From: an uncultured Streptomyces sp.
Lineage (GTDB): Bacteria; Actinomycetota; Actinomycetes; Streptomycetales; Streptomycetaceae
Direction of reading: 5' to 3'
Assembly (NCBI RefSeq): GCF_947488945.1
Contig: NZ_CANLBS010000006.1
Coordinates: forward strand, 1-64,000
Length of the DNA stretch: 64,000 bases
The position numbers were made by a program, and so were the translations under genes. The notes under the pieces are model-generated. The model ran no database searches. It was not told where the DNA came from and was given only the letters and a program-made list of their open reading frames with translations. Below are positions 6,825 to 19,600 of this stretch, piece after piece. Positions within the stretch are counted from its first letter, which is position 1. The number at the start of each line of letters is the position of its first letter.

Positions 6825-6976
6825 CCCCCGGCGCCGGTGCCGGGCCGGTCACTCGCCGTGCATGCAGCGTGACGCGGAACCGGTTCCCGTGGCCCGTGCG
6901 CGTACGGTGGGAACGGTGTGCGGTGTACGCCGCGCGGCTCCGGGGCGTGGGTCCGTGCCGCTGGACAGCATTTGTT

Positions 6977-7005
6977 TTGACCCAAGTCGATGAGGTAGGT
7001 ACGCT
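6977..7005 (+). promoter_or_regulatory. Promoter of the str operon
   Basis: TTGACC (6977-6982), a 17-base spacer and TACGCT (7000-7005) match the vegetative (HrdB-type) consensus. It lies 195 bases upstream of rpsL. The 6825-7199 gap contains this promoter and a leader hairpin and no gene. Confidence 0.65.
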
Positions 7006-7124
7006 CAAGCCTTGTGCCTGGGGTGTGCCTGGGCTCCGGTGCGTGTCCTCAACCGCATCGCGAGTCCGTCGGTAGCCACCGCAATCTGCGCCTTCTCTGC
7101 CTCCGGGCAGTGACTTGCAGTGTT

Positions 7125-7155
7125 CGACACACCCGACCGCGTGGGTCGGTGTGTG
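7125..7155 (+). promoter_or_regulatory. Conserved leader hairpin upstream of rpsL
   Basis: CCCGACCGCGTGGGTCGG (7132-7149) forms a stem-loop, flanked by CACAC and GTGTG that extend the stem with one bulge. The same 18 bases occur upstream of rpsJ (31146-31163). Preceded by CGACAC, the two copies match at 24 of 25 positions. This suggests a common RNA leader element in the two ribosomal protein operons. Confidence 0.6.
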
Positions 7156-7199
7156 TTCCAGGTTAGTTTCACGAACGGCACACAGAAACCGGAGAAGTA

Positions 7200-7571
7200 G
7201 TGCCTACGATCCAGCAGCTGGTCCGGAAGGGCCGGCAGGACAAGGTCGAGAAGAACAAGACGCCCGCGCTCGAGGGTTCGCCCCAGCGCCGCGGCGTCTG
7301 CACGCGTGTGTTCACGACCACCCCGAAGAAGCCGAACTCGGCGCTCCGTAAGGTCGCGCGTGTGCGTCTGACCTCCGGCATCGAGGTCACGGCCTACATC
7401 CCGGGTGAGGGACACAACCTGCAGGAGCACTCCATCGTGCTCGTGCGTGGTGGCCGTGTGAAGGACCTGCCGGGTGTTCGTTACAAGATCATCCGCGGCT
7501 CTCTCGACACCCAGGGTGTCAAGAACCGCAAGCAGGCCCGCAGCCGCTACGGCGCCAAGAAGGAGAAGTAA
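7200..7571 (+). CDS. rpsL: 30S ribosomal protein S12
   Basis: This 123-residue protein sits at the decoding centre of the 30S subunit. The hallmark segments [17 protein letters not shown] and [14 protein letters not shown] are present. The residues linked to streptomycin resistance in this family are wild type here: K43 in TPKKPNS, K88 and P91 in VKDLP. GTG 7200 is the only sensible start. It is the first gene of the str operon and its stop is 2 bases before rpsG, whose Shine-Dalgarno (AAGGAG) lies inside the rpsL 3' end. Intact and typical. Confidence 0.98.
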   Translation: MPTIQQLVRKGRQDKVEKNKTPALEGSPQRRGVCTRVFTTTPKKPNSALRKVARVRLTSGIEVTAYIPGEGHNLQEHSIVLVRGGRVKDLPGVRYKIIRGSLDTQGVKNRKQARSRYGAKKEK

Positions 7572-7573
7572 GA

Positions 7574-8044
7574 ATGCCTCGTAAGGGCCCCGCCCCGAAG
7601 CGCCCGGTCATCATCGACCCGGTCTACAGCTCTCCTCTTGTCACCTCGCTGATCAACAAGATCCTCCTCGACGGCAAGCGTTCCACCGCCGAGCGGATCG
7701 TGTACGGCGCGATGGAAGGCCTCCGCGAGAAGACCGGCAACGACCCGGTCATCACGCTGAAGCGCGCGCTCGAGAACGTCAAGCCGTCGCTCGAGGTCAA
7801 GTCCCGCCGTGTCGGTGGCGCCACCTACCAGGTGCCGATCGAGGTCAAGCCCGGTCGCGCCTCCACCCTCGCTCTGCGCTGGCTCGTCGGTTACTCCCGC
7901 GCCCGCCGCGAGAAGACCATGACCGAACGCCTCATGAACGAGCTGCTCGACGCCTCCAACGGCCTCGGCGCTGCGGTCAAGAAGCGCGAGGACACCCACA
8001 AGATGGCCGAGTCCAACAAGGCCTTCGCGCACTACCGCTGGTAG
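7574..8044 (+). CDS. rpsG: 30S ribosomal protein S7
   Basis: The 156-residue product starts [18 protein letters not shown] and has the family length and motifs ([37 protein letters not shown]). S7 nucleates assembly of the 16S 3' domain and contacts the E site; in other bacteria it also represses the str operon by binding mRNA. It is translationally linked to rpsL (2-base gap) and followed by fusA after 38 bases. Confidence 0.98.
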   Translation: MPRKGPAPKRPVIIDPVYSSPLVTSLINKILLDGKRSTAERIVYGAMEGLREKTGNDPVITLKRALENVKPSLEVKSRRVGGATYQVPIEVKPGRASTLALRWLVGYSRARREKTMTERLMNELLDASNGLGAAVKKREDTHKMAESNKAFAHYRW

Positions 8045-8082
8045 TCGCTACCCCCATCGAGACCGAGAGAAGACTGAGCCTT

Positions 8083-10212
<2,130 letters not shown>

Positions 10213-10253
10213 CTCTCCCGAGCTCACGCTTTAGGCTTGTCACCGGAGCCCGG

Positions 10254-10296
10254 TGGGGCATTCGACGCAGAACACCAGTTGTGCGGAGAATGCCCC
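10254..10296 (+). promoter_or_regulatory. Structured leader in the fusA-tuf intergenic region
   Basis: GGGGCATTC (10255-10263) pairs with GAATGCCCC (10288-10296), and an inner CGCA/TGCG pair extends the fold. It lies in the 162-base gap before tuf. Separate transcription of tuf from this intergenic region is known in Streptomyces; this stem may belong to that leader or act as an attenuator. No -35/-10 pair is convincingly placed. Confidence 0.4.
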
Positions 10297-10374
10297 CGGG
10301 ACCCGGCATCCCAGCAAAGATCACCTGGCGCCGATGAAGCAAGGCGTACAGAACCACTCCGCAGGAGGATCCCA

Positions 10375-11568
<1,194 letters not shown>

Positions 11569-11610
11569 TCACTTGACCGTCTGACCTGGTAGCTCCGCAC
11601 AAGAGCACCG

Positions 11611-11656
11611 AGAGGGGCCCCGGCCCGCCGCGCGAGCGGTGGGACGGGGCCCTTCT
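11611..11656 (+). terminator. Terminator after tuf
   Basis: GAGGGGCCCCG (from 11612) pairs with CGGGGCCCTT (11645-11654) around a GC-rich loop, about 45 bases past the tuf stop and followed by TTCT. It ends the str operon. Beyond it, up to 11817, are short imperfect repeats of GGGACATGCCCGG. Confidence 0.65.
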
Positions 11657-11817
11657 GCATGTCCGGGGGACGTGCGGGGGTGCGTCGGGATGCCTCGCGG
11701 GATGTCCGGCCGCGGACCGGACCGGGACATGCCCGGGGCGGGGCCGGGACATGCCCGGTCGTGGGCGCGACGCGCCGGGCCCCGCCCCCCGGTTCCGTAC
11801 GATCCGCCTGCGTCGGC

Positions 11818-12822
11818 CTACTTCCGTACGACGGCGTCCACGCGTCCGGCCAGTTGCTCGACCGCGTACTCGATGCTGCGGGGGGTGGGGTCCGCGAGCG
11901 CCTGGGCGAGCGTCGGGTCGAGCCGGACGTAACGGCCCTCCTTCACCGCCTTCAGCGACCGGAAGGCGGGTTGTTCCTCCAGGGTCCGCATGGCGTCGTC
12001 CGCGCCGGTGGCGAAGACCAGGTCGGTGTCGGCCACCGCGAGATCCTCGTACGCGAGATAGGTGCGGCCCGGATAGCTGGACGGCGGGAGCTGGTTGAGC
12101 ACCTCGTCCAGCTTCAGGCCGAGCTTGCCGAGCACGCGGCCGGACGGGTCCTTGCGGGAGTTGGCGGCGCCGACGCCGTGCGGCATCGGGTTGAGGAGCA
12201 GGCTGAACCGTTCGCCGACGAGGGCGGGGTGCGCAGCCCGCGCGTCGGCCGCCGCCTGGTCGGCCGCCGCGATGAGCTGTTCGCCCCGGTCGGGCACCCG
12301 CAGCGCGCGGGCCACGGTGCGGGTCATCGCCTGCCAGGAGTCGGTGTCCGGGCCGATCGTGTAGTGGACCACGGGGGCGACGGCCGTGAGCGCGGTATAG
12401 CTGTCCGGCAGGCGGCGGTCGCCGACGGCGAGGATGACATCGGGCTTGTACGCGGCGATCCGGGCGACCGGATCGCCGGCGGCGGCGGAGAAGAGGACGG
12501 GGCGCTTCCCGGTGAGGGACTTCGCCGTCCAGGGCAGTACGGAGCCGGCCGTGCCCTCCGCCTCGGCCATCGCGACGGGTTTCGTCCCGAGCGCGACGGC
12601 GAGGTCGGCGCTGGTGGTGTCGAGCGCGACCACGCGGCGCGGGGTGCCGGTGATCTTCGCGGTGCCGAGTGCGCCCTCCACGGCGACCGTGGCCCCGCCG
12701 CCGGGCGCGGACTCCTGACTGCACGCCGTGACGGAGACGACGACCGCGACGGCGGCGAGCAGCAGCGCACCGGGACGTCGGCGGGCGCCGCGCGGGGGCG
12801 TGCGGGTGGCGCGGCCGCTCAT
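11818..12822 (-). CDS. Siderophore-type ABC substrate-binding lipoprotein
   Basis: The 334-residue product has an Arg-rich n-region, a hydrophobic stretch (LLLAAVAVVVSVTA) and a lipobox cysteine at C34 (SVTAC). A FecB/BtuF-type fold follows: RVVALDTTSADLAVALG, KPDVILAVGDRRLPDSY, TYLAYEDLAVADTDLVF and a final EYAVEQLAGRVDAVV. Such proteins capture ferric siderophores, haem or cobalamin for an importer. No permease or ATPase lies beside it, so it is an orphan binding protein. Its ATG 12822 overlaps the stop of the GNAT gene by 4 bases (ATGA), implying co-translation. The ligand cannot be read from the sequence. Confidence 0.8.
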   Translation of the reverse strand: MSGRATRTPPRGARRRPGALLLAAVAVVVSVTACSQESAPGGGATVAVEGALGTAKITGTPRRVVALDTTSADLAVALGTKPVAMAEAEGTAGSVLPWTAKSLTGKRPVLFSAAAGDPVARIAAYKPDVILAVGDRRLPDSYTALTAVAPVVHYTIGPDTDSWQAMTRTVARALRVPDRGEQLIAAADQAAADARAAHPALVGERFSLLLNPMPHGVGAANSRKDPSGRVLGKLGLKLDEVLNQLPPSSYPGRTYLAYEDLAVADTDLVFATGADDAMRTLEEQPAFRSLKAVKEGRYVRLDPTLAQALADPTPRSIEYAVEQLAGRVDAVVRK

Positions 12823-13343
12823 GCCCGTCCCCCGGCGTCCCGCACGTCCCGGACCTCCTGGACGTCCCGGACCATGAACACGTCCACCGGGTCCCACGGC
12901 TCCCGCTGCTGTTCCACGAACCCGTGCCGCTCGTACAGGGTCCGGGCCCGGCTGCCCCGCAGGACGTTGAGGCGGACCGGTCCGCCGCCGGCGCCCACAT
13001 GCCGGTCCGCGCGGGCGAGCAGTGCGCGCAGCACCTCGCCGCCGAGGCCGCGGCCCTGGTGCGCGGGGGAGAGCATGAAGTGCTCCAGCCACCAGCACGG
13101 CCCGTCCGGGCCTTCGGCGGGACGCAGCGCCGCGCAGCCGGCGAGTACGCCGTCCACGAGGACCACCGAGGTGTGGTGCGGCGTCCAGGCGTCCCGCAGC
13201 CGCTGCCGGACGCGCCGGGCGTCGTACCGCCCCAGCCGTTCCAGATCCGGCCGCATCACGACGGCCCGCAGCTCGGCCAGGGCCTCGACGTCGCCGGGCG
13301 TCGCGGGGCGCAGGGCCCATGCGACGGCGGTGGTGTTCTCCAT
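12819..13343 (-). CDS. GNAT-family N-acetyltransferase
   Basis: The 174-residue product shows the GNAT core: motif A with the acetyl-CoA loop at HQGRGLGGEVLRALL and motif B with NVLRGSRARTLYERHGF. An aromatic-rich substrate side precedes them (CWWLEHFMLSP). ATG 13343 has no clear Shine-Dalgarno; TACTTG ends 4 bases before the ATG, compatible with a leaderless transcript. It is coupled to the iron-siderophore-type lipoprotein downstream by a 4-base overlap, so it may modify a siderophore or related small molecule, but that is inference. The C-terminus is unusually rich in DV/RDV repeats. Confidence 0.8.
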   Translation of the reverse strand: MENTTAVAWALRPATPGDVEALAELRAVVMRPDLERLGRYDARRVRQRLRDAWTPHHTSVVLVDGVLAGCAALRPAEGPDGPCWWLEHFMLSPAHQGRGLGGEVLRALLARADRHVGAGGGPVRLNVLRGSRARTLYERHGFVEQQREPWDPVDVFMVRDVQEVRDVRDAGGRA

Positions 13344-13438
13344 GCGACAAGTATTCGACACGGGGCGGATGTACGACGGGCCGGGGCCCCGTGCGGGCCG
13401 TACCCGTGGATTCCCGGCCGTCTCCCTACGGCTCTCCC

Positions 13439-14590
13439 CTACGGCTCGCGTCGCGCGTGCCGGACCGCGGCGGACGCCGAGCGCGTCCAGCCGCGGCCGG
13501 GGATCTCCTCGAAGCGGTCGCAGAACCGGTACAGGCCCCGGACGCCGGCGGCCCCGGCCGCCAGGGCCAGGGCCCAGGACAGCACGTCCGGCCCGGTTCC
13601 GCGTTCGGCGACGACGAGCGCGAGCAGGGTCACCGCACCCATGCCCAGGCCGTACGGGTGCGCGGTGGGGCGGTAGAGCGAGGTGCGCGGGGCCCGGCGG
13701 ACCCGGCGGGGCCCGGTGGGGTGGGAGTGTCCGGGCGTGTAGGCGGTCTCCGCCTGGTAGCGGTCGGTGACGCCCCAGACGACGTGTCCGCCGTCGGTGA
13801 CCAGAGCGGCGCCCATCGGCTCCTCCGGGTCGCCCCAGGAACCGCCGGCCGACGCCCAGCACAGCCATCCCTCCTGTCCCTTCAGGGCGATGCCCGGCTC
13901 CAGGTCCAGCCACCGGAAGCGGGTGTTCTTCCCGTCCACCGTCCGGAGCGCGTAGCTCCGGTCGTCGGCCGTCAGCACCAGCCGGCGTTCGGCCCAGGTG
14001 ACATCGCCCCCGCCGTCCCACCGGGCCTCGCCCACGCGTACGCGGCGTGCGGCGACCGCTCCGGCGGCGGCGTCCCGGCGCAGTTCGGCGGGACCGGCGT
14101 GCGGACCGCCGAGGCCGTCGGCGAGGCTGACCAGCCAGGTCCGCAGAAGGAACAGCGACAGCAGGCCGACGAAGCCGGTGAGCAGCGGCATGGCGGGTTC
14201 CAGTGGACCGGGGTGGGCGTCGATCGTGCGGATCACGACGAGCGGCAGCGCGGCGAGCATCAGGCCGGCCAGCAACGTCGGCCGGATGCCGCGACGGCGG
14301 GGCAGCCGGGCGGGGACGACGGCGGGGACGACGGCCGAGCCGGGGGCCGCCGGCGGCGGCGGGAGGACCAGGGGCGGAGCGAGCAGCGCACCGATCCACC
14401 AGAGTGCGGTGAATACCGCCGTCAGGGCCGTCGTCCGCACCGCCGGGTCCTGCCAGAAGCCCAGTTCGGGCATGGGGAACATCAGGTTCGCGGTGGTGAG
14501 CGCCCCGGTCACCAGCGCCGCCGTCCCGGTCACCCGGCACCACCAGGTCGCCCGGCGCGGCAGCGCCGCGCGGTCCTCGTTCTTCTTCAT
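13439..14590 (-). CDS. Integral membrane protein of unknown function
   Basis: The 383-residue product has hydrophobic segments near residues 19-37, 50-75, 104-122 and 135-155. A large soluble domain (about 165-310) with Trp/Gly-rich beta-like sequence (DGKNTRFRWLDLEPGIALKG, GGHVVWGVTDRYQAE) follows, then one or two further spans near 318-352. A Pro/Ala run (PPLVLPPPPAAPG) separates spans 2 and 3. ATG 14590 is the first in frame. It is divergent from the ABC transporter at 14820. I do not recognise the family. Confidence 0.65.
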   Translation of the reverse strand: MKKNEDRAALPRRATWWCRVTGTAALVTGALTTANLMFPMPELGFWQDPAVRTTALTAVFTALWWIGALLAPPLVLPPPPAAPGSAVVPAVVPARLPRRRGIRPTLLAGLMLAALPLVVIRTIDAHPGPLEPAMPLLTGFVGLLSLFLLRTWLVSLADGLGGPHAGPAELRRDAAAGAVAARRVRVGEARWDGGGDVTWAERRLVLTADDRSYALRTVDGKNTRFRWLDLEPGIALKGQEGWLCWASAGGSWGDPEEPMGAALVTDGGHVVWGVTDRYQAETAYTPGHSHPTGPRRVRRAPRTSLYRPTAHPYGLGMGAVTLLALVVAERGTGPDVLSWALALAAGAAGVRGLYRFCDRFEEIPGRGWTRSASAAVRHARREP

Positions 14591-14819
14591 GGATCCGTCC
14601 CCCTCGGGCGGCCCACCGGGTGGTGCGGCCCGGCCGCCCCCGGACCCGGCCGCCGTGTTCGCGCGCCCCGCCCCGCGGTCCGCCGGTGCGTGTGTCCTCG
14701 CGGCCGCAGCCTACGCCCGCATCCATGTGCAGTGAACGGATCTCGCCCGGCCGACGGTTCCAGGGCACTGAAACCGCCGTGAAACCGCGCTGAATGCGCC
14801 CTGCCGCAGTCTTCTCCGC

Positions 14820-15824
14820 ATGACGACGACACCACCGCAACTCGCCATCGCGGCCCAGGGGCTGCACAAGGCCTACGGGGACAAGAAGGTCCTCGACGGC
14901 ATCGACCTGTCGGTCCCGGCCGGCACCGTCTTCTCGCTGCTCGGCCCGAACGGGGCCGGCAAGACCACCGCCGTGAAGATCCTCTCGACCCTGATCACCG
15001 CCGACGCCGGAGAGGTGCGGGTCGGCGGGCACGACCTGACGGCCGACCCGCAGGCCGTGCGGGCCGCGATCGGGGTCACCGGCCAGTTCTCGGCCGTCGA
15101 CGGTCTGATCACCGGCGAGGAGAACATGCTCCTCATGGCGGACCTGCACCACCTGTCCAAGGCCGAGGGCCGCCGCGTCGCCGCCGAACTGCTGGAGCGG
15201 TTCGACCTCACCGAGGCCGCCAAGAAGCCCGCGTCCACCTACTCCGGCGGCATGAAGCGCCGGCTCGACATCGCCATGACCCTGGTCGGCGGCCCGCGGA
15301 TCATCTTCCTCGACGAACCGACCACCGGCCTCGACCCGCGCTCCCGGCACGACGTGTGGAAGATCGTCCGCGAGCTGGTGACCGGCGGCGTGACCGTCTT
15401 CCTCACCACCCAGTACCTGGAGGAGGCCGACGAACTCGCCGACCGCATCGCGGTCCTGAACAACGGCAGGATCGCCGCCGAGGGCACCGCGGAGGAGCTC
15501 AAGCGGCTCATCCCGGGCGGTCACGTCCGGCTCCGGTTCACCGACCCGGCGGCCTACCGGTCCGCCGCCGACGCCCTGCGCGACGCGGCCCGCGACGACG
15601 ACGCGCTCACCCTCCAGATCCCGAGCGACGGCAGCCAGCGCGAGCTGCGCTCCATCCTCGACTGGCTGGACTCGGCCACCATCGAGGCCGACGAGCTCAC
15701 CGTCCACACCCCCGACCTCGACGACGTCTTCTTCGCCCTCACCGGCAACGACGCCCAGCACAGCGTGCCCACCCAGCCGGGCCAGGCCCGGCCGGACCAG
15801 ACCTCCAAGGAGACCGTCCGATGA
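14820..15824 (+). CDS. DrrA-like ABC exporter ATPase
   Basis: The 334-residue product has Walker A GPNGAGKTT (about residues 42-50), signature YSGGMKRRLDIAM, Walker B IIFLDEPTTGLD and the H-loop in LTTQYLEEADELADR. The C-terminal 90 residues match the DrrA/daunorubicin-type extension. It powers the permease encoded downstream, with which it overlaps by 4 bases (ATGA). No Shine-Dalgarno precedes ATG 14820, so a leaderless mRNA is likely. Likely substrates are drugs or lipophilic metabolites; the actual one is unknown. The large SARP-type regulator convergent to this operon is a candidate regulator. Confidence 0.9.
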   Translation: MTTTPPQLAIAAQGLHKAYGDKKVLDGIDLSVPAGTVFSLLGPNGAGKTTAVKILSTLITADAGEVRVGGHDLTADPQAVRAAIGVTGQFSAVDGLITGEENMLLMADLHHLSKAEGRRVAAELLERFDLTEAAKKPASTYSGGMKRRLDIAMTLVGGPRIIFLDEPTTGLDPRSRHDVWKIVRELVTGGVTVFLTTQYLEEADELADRIAVLNNGRIAAEGTAEELKRLIPGGHVRLRFTDPAAYRSAADALRDAARDDDALTLQIPSDGSQRELRSILDWLDSATIEADELTVHTPDLDDVFFALTGNDAQHSVPTQPGQARPDQTSKETVR

Positions 15825-16606
15825 GTTCCCTCTCCCTCGCCGTCCGCGACTCGTCCACGATGCTGCGCCGCAACCTGCTCCACGCGCGCCGCTACCCGTC
15901 GCTCACCCTGAACCTGCTGCTCACGCCGATCATGCTGCTGCTGCTCTTCGTCTACATCTTCGGCGACACGATGAGCGTCGGCATCGGCGGCGGGGGCAGA
16001 TCCGACTACGTCGCCTACATCGTCCCCGGCATCCTGATGATGACCATCGGCGGCACCGTCGTCGGGGCCGCGGTCTCCGTGGCGATGGACATGTCCGAGG
16101 GCATCATCGCCCGCTTCCGCACCATGGCGATCCACCGCGGCTCGGTGATCGTCGGGCACGTCGTCGGCAGTGTGCTCCAGTCCGTCGCCGCCGTGGTCCT
16201 GGTCGGCGCGGTCGGCGTGGCCATCGGCTTCCGGTCCTCCCACGCCACCCCCCTGGAGTGGCTCGCGGCCTTCGGCCTGCTCGTGATGTTCTCGGTGGCG
16301 CTCACCTGGATCGCCGTCGGCATGGGGCTGGTCAGCCCGAACGCCGAGGCGGCCAGCAACAACGCGATGCCGCTGATCCTGCTCCCGCTGATCTCCAGCG
16401 CGTTCGTCCCGGCCGACGCGATGCCGGGCTGGTTCCGGCCGATCGCCGAGTACCAGCCCTTCACACCGGCCATCGAGACCCTGCGCGGTCTGCTGCTCGG
16501 CACCGAGATCGGCAACAACGGGTGGATCGCGGTCGCCTGGTGCGTCGCACTGACCGCGCTCGGCTACCGCTGGTGCATGGCCTCGTTCAACCGCGACCCG
16601 AAGTAA
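15821..16606 (+). CDS. ABC-2 type exporter permease (DrrB-like)
   Basis: The 261-residue product has six hydrophobic segments: SLTLNLLLTPIMLLLLFVYI, then IVPGILMMTIGGTVVGAA, SVLQSVAAVVLVGAVGVAI, WLAAFGLLVMFSVALTWIAV, AMPLILLPLISSAFV and WIAVAWCVALTALGY. The ABC-2 pattern FVPADAMPGWFRPIAEYQPF is present near residue 205. ATG 15821 overlaps the ATPase stop. Together they form a two-component DrrAB-like exporter. The 3' end overlaps the convergent SARP gene by 20 bases. Confidence 0.9.
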   Translation: MSSLSLAVRDSSTMLRRNLLHARRYPSLTLNLLLTPIMLLLLFVYIFGDTMSVGIGGGGRSDYVAYIVPGILMMTIGGTVVGAAVSVAMDMSEGIIARFRTMAIHRGSVIVGHVVGSVLQSVAAVVLVGAVGVAIGFRSSHATPLEWLAAFGLLVMFSVALTWIAVGMGLVSPNAEAASNNAMPLILLPLISSAFVPADAMPGWFRPIAEYQPFTPAIETLRGLLLGTEIGNNGWIAVAWCVALTALGYRWCMASFNRDPK

Positions 16607-19600
16607 CGGGGATGAGCGCACGGGCCGCGTCCCACAGCCCGTCCCGCCCGAGGGCGGCGTACTCCGACACCGCGTCGGCGTACGCCGCCCCGTCGGCGTT
16701 CTGGGACAGCTTCCGGGCCCGGTCGGAGGACATCGTCGGGTGGAACTCGCGCATCGCCCGCAGCCGTTCGGCCAGCGCGATCATCCGCACCGCCCGGCCC
16801 GCGTCCTCGCCGGACACGCCCACGGCCTCCCCGCCCACGGCCTCCCCGCCCACGGCCTCCCCGTCCCCGGCGTCCTCGCCTCCGGCCGTCCGCGAGGCGA
16901 GCGCGACCACGCCCAGGGCGTGCAGCGCGGTGCCGATGTGCGGCAGGTCCATGGGGGAGCGCGCGGGCCCGTCGACCATCGCCGACAGCCGCTCCCGGAC
17001 CCGGTCGGCCATCTCCGCGACCAGCCCGGCGCGGCCCGTGTACGCGTGCGCCGTCACCGCCGCCGCCTGCACCTGGAGCGTCCACGGGCCGAGCCAGGTC
17101 TCGTCGCCCTGCGCGGCGGCGGCCGCCAGCGTGCGCTCCACGGTGGAGCGCCACAGCCCGAGCCCCACCTCCGTCAGCCCGCGGGTGAGCGCGATCTCGG
17201 CGCGGGCGCCGAGGTCGGTGGTGTACAGGGCGTCCTGCGGAGAAGTGGCCTCGTCTTCCGCCAGCCGGAGCCAGTCCTCGGCCTCGTCCGGGTCGCCCCG
17301 GTGCAGGCAGGCCAGGACCAGGGCAGAACGCAGCCCGATGTTGTCCCGCCCGTCGCCGAGCCGCGGCAGCATCCCCAACGACACCCGCAGATGCGCGTAC
17401 GCCTCGTCGCTCTGCTCGGTACGCAGGCACAGCTCGGCCAGCCGGGAGTGCGCCATCAGCTGCACGGTCGGGTTGTCGACGGCGGCCAGCGCGGCCACCG
17501 CCCGGCGGGCCGAGGTGATCGCGCTGTCGAAGTCGTGCTCGTACTCCCAGACGTAGGTGGCCATGCACTCGGCGATGCCGGCGACCAGCGGGTACCTGTC
17601 GTCCCCGGCGCACAGCCCGCGCAGGACCGTGTAGTGCGGCGGACGTATGTCGGGGACGGCGCTCAGCACCGCCGCCGTGGCGCGCAGCAGGGTGTCCGGC
17701 GGGGCCGGCGGAAGCCGCCGCAACGTGACCAAGTGCCGCACCGCGCGCGGGCCCTGGACCATGAGCAGCAGCGCGGTGCACATCACCGCGGCGGCGCGGG
17801 CCACTTCGACGTACTCGGGCTCCGGGTGGTAGTGCGACAGCGCCTGTCCGGTGTCGGCGGCGAGGGCCGCCAGGCGCGGGTAGTTGGAGTCGGTGGACCA
17901 GAGGGCCGACAGCGTCGCGGTGAGCGCGGCGAGGGTGGGCCCGTCCTCGCGTGCCAGCGCGTGCCGCAGTGCCGGTACGAGATTGTCCTGCTCGGCCCGG
18001 ATACGCTCCCAGGCCGCCTGCGGCTCGACACCGAACAGGAAGTCGTGGTGCGCTACCCCGAAGTCCCGTGCCCAGAGCAGGAAACGGTCGACGGCCAGGT
18101 CCTCCTCGCCCGCCTCGGTGCGCCGGGCCGCGCTGAACTCGCGTACGGTCTCCAGCATCCGGAACCGGACCCCGGCCGGGGCGTCCACCACGGTCAGCAG
18201 CGACTGGTCGACGAGCTGCTCCAGCAGGAACAGGGCGTCCTCGCCCAGCACCTGTTCCGCCGCCCCGCCGGTGAAGCCGCCGGGGAAGACGGACAGCAGC
18301 CGCAGCGCCGCCCGGCCGTCCTCGGCGAGCAGGTTCCAGCTCCAGTCCACGACGGCGTGCAGCGTGCGGTGCCGCTCCGGGGCGTCCCGGGCCCCGCCGC
18401 GCAGCAGCGCGAACCGGTCGCCGAGCCGGCGGGCGATCTCCGGGACGGACAGCACCCGCACGCGCGCGGCGGCCAGTTCCACCGCGAGCGGCAGCCCGTC
18501 GAGGTGGCGGCACAGCTCGGCCACCGCGTCCGGCGGGAGCTGCACCCCGCTGCGGGCGGCGCGGGCCCGCTGGGTGAACAGCTCGACGGAGGTGGCGAGT
18601 CCGAGTTCCGGCAGGGCGTAGACCGCTTCCGAGGTGAGCCCCAGCGGGGCCCGGCTGGTGGCCAGCACCCGCAGGTCCTCCGACGACCGGAGCAGCGTCT
18701 GAACGAGTTCGGCGGCGCCCCGGACGACCTGCTCGCAGTTGTCGAGGACCAGCAGCGCGGGGCCGGAGCCGAGGGCGCCGAGGATGCCGGTCACCGGGTC
18801 GGCCGGGGCGAGCCCGCCCATGGCCCCCGGCCGGCCGTCGCCCGCGCCGAGCGCCGAGGCGACCTCTCCGGCCACCTCCGCGTCGGTGGCGACGGCCGCC
18901 AACGGCACGAAGTGCACCACCCGCTGTGCGGCGCGGCGGCTGACGGCGTGCGCGAGCCGGGTCTTGCCGAGGCCGCCCGGACCCATCACGGTGACCGCGC
19001 GGGACCCGCGCAGCAGCAGCTCCACCGCCGCCACGTCCTCGTCCCGGCCGAGCAGCTGATTCGGCTCGTGCGGTACGCCGTGCCGGGCGACAGGAGCCTC
19101 CCCGCGCAGCAACTCCCGGTGCACGGCCCGCAGTCCGGCCCCCGGACTGGTGCCCAGCTCGTCGCGCAGCTCGCGCCGGTACGCCTCGTAGCGGGTGAGC
19201 GCGGCGGACGGCCCGGCGGTCGCCGCCTCGCCGCGCAGCAGTTCGGCGAGCACCTCCTCGTCGCGCGGGTGGCGCCCGGCCGCGACGGCCAGGGGCCCGG
19301 CCGCCTCCGCGTGCCGCCCGAGCCGGGCGAGAGCGAGCGCCCGCGCGCGTACCAGGGCGTCGCGCACGGGGGCGCGCTCGGCGCGCAGCGCGTCCACCGG
19401 GTCCTCCGCGTCGCCGGGGTCGTCCGAGGTCCCCTGCCACAGTGCGAGCCCGGCCTCGGCGGCGGCCAGCGAACCCGCGTGGTCCCCGGCCCTCGCCCGG
19501 TCGGCGCAGGCCGCCGCGTGCAGCAGCAGCGCGGAACTGTCGACCTGCGCCTCGGGCAGCGCGAGCCGGTAACCGGTGGGTGTGCTGACGATCAGGCCGG

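Noticed and set aside
6825..7199. A tRNA or small RNA gene in the rpsL leader
   Set aside because: No cloverleaf or anticodon arm could be drawn; the only structured element is the leader hairpin.
12819..15761. A single 980-codon leftward frame
   Set aside because: Only the first part (GNAT, 12819-13343) has protein-like composition; the remainder is an antisense shadow of the membrane protein, the exporter ATPase and intergenic DNA.
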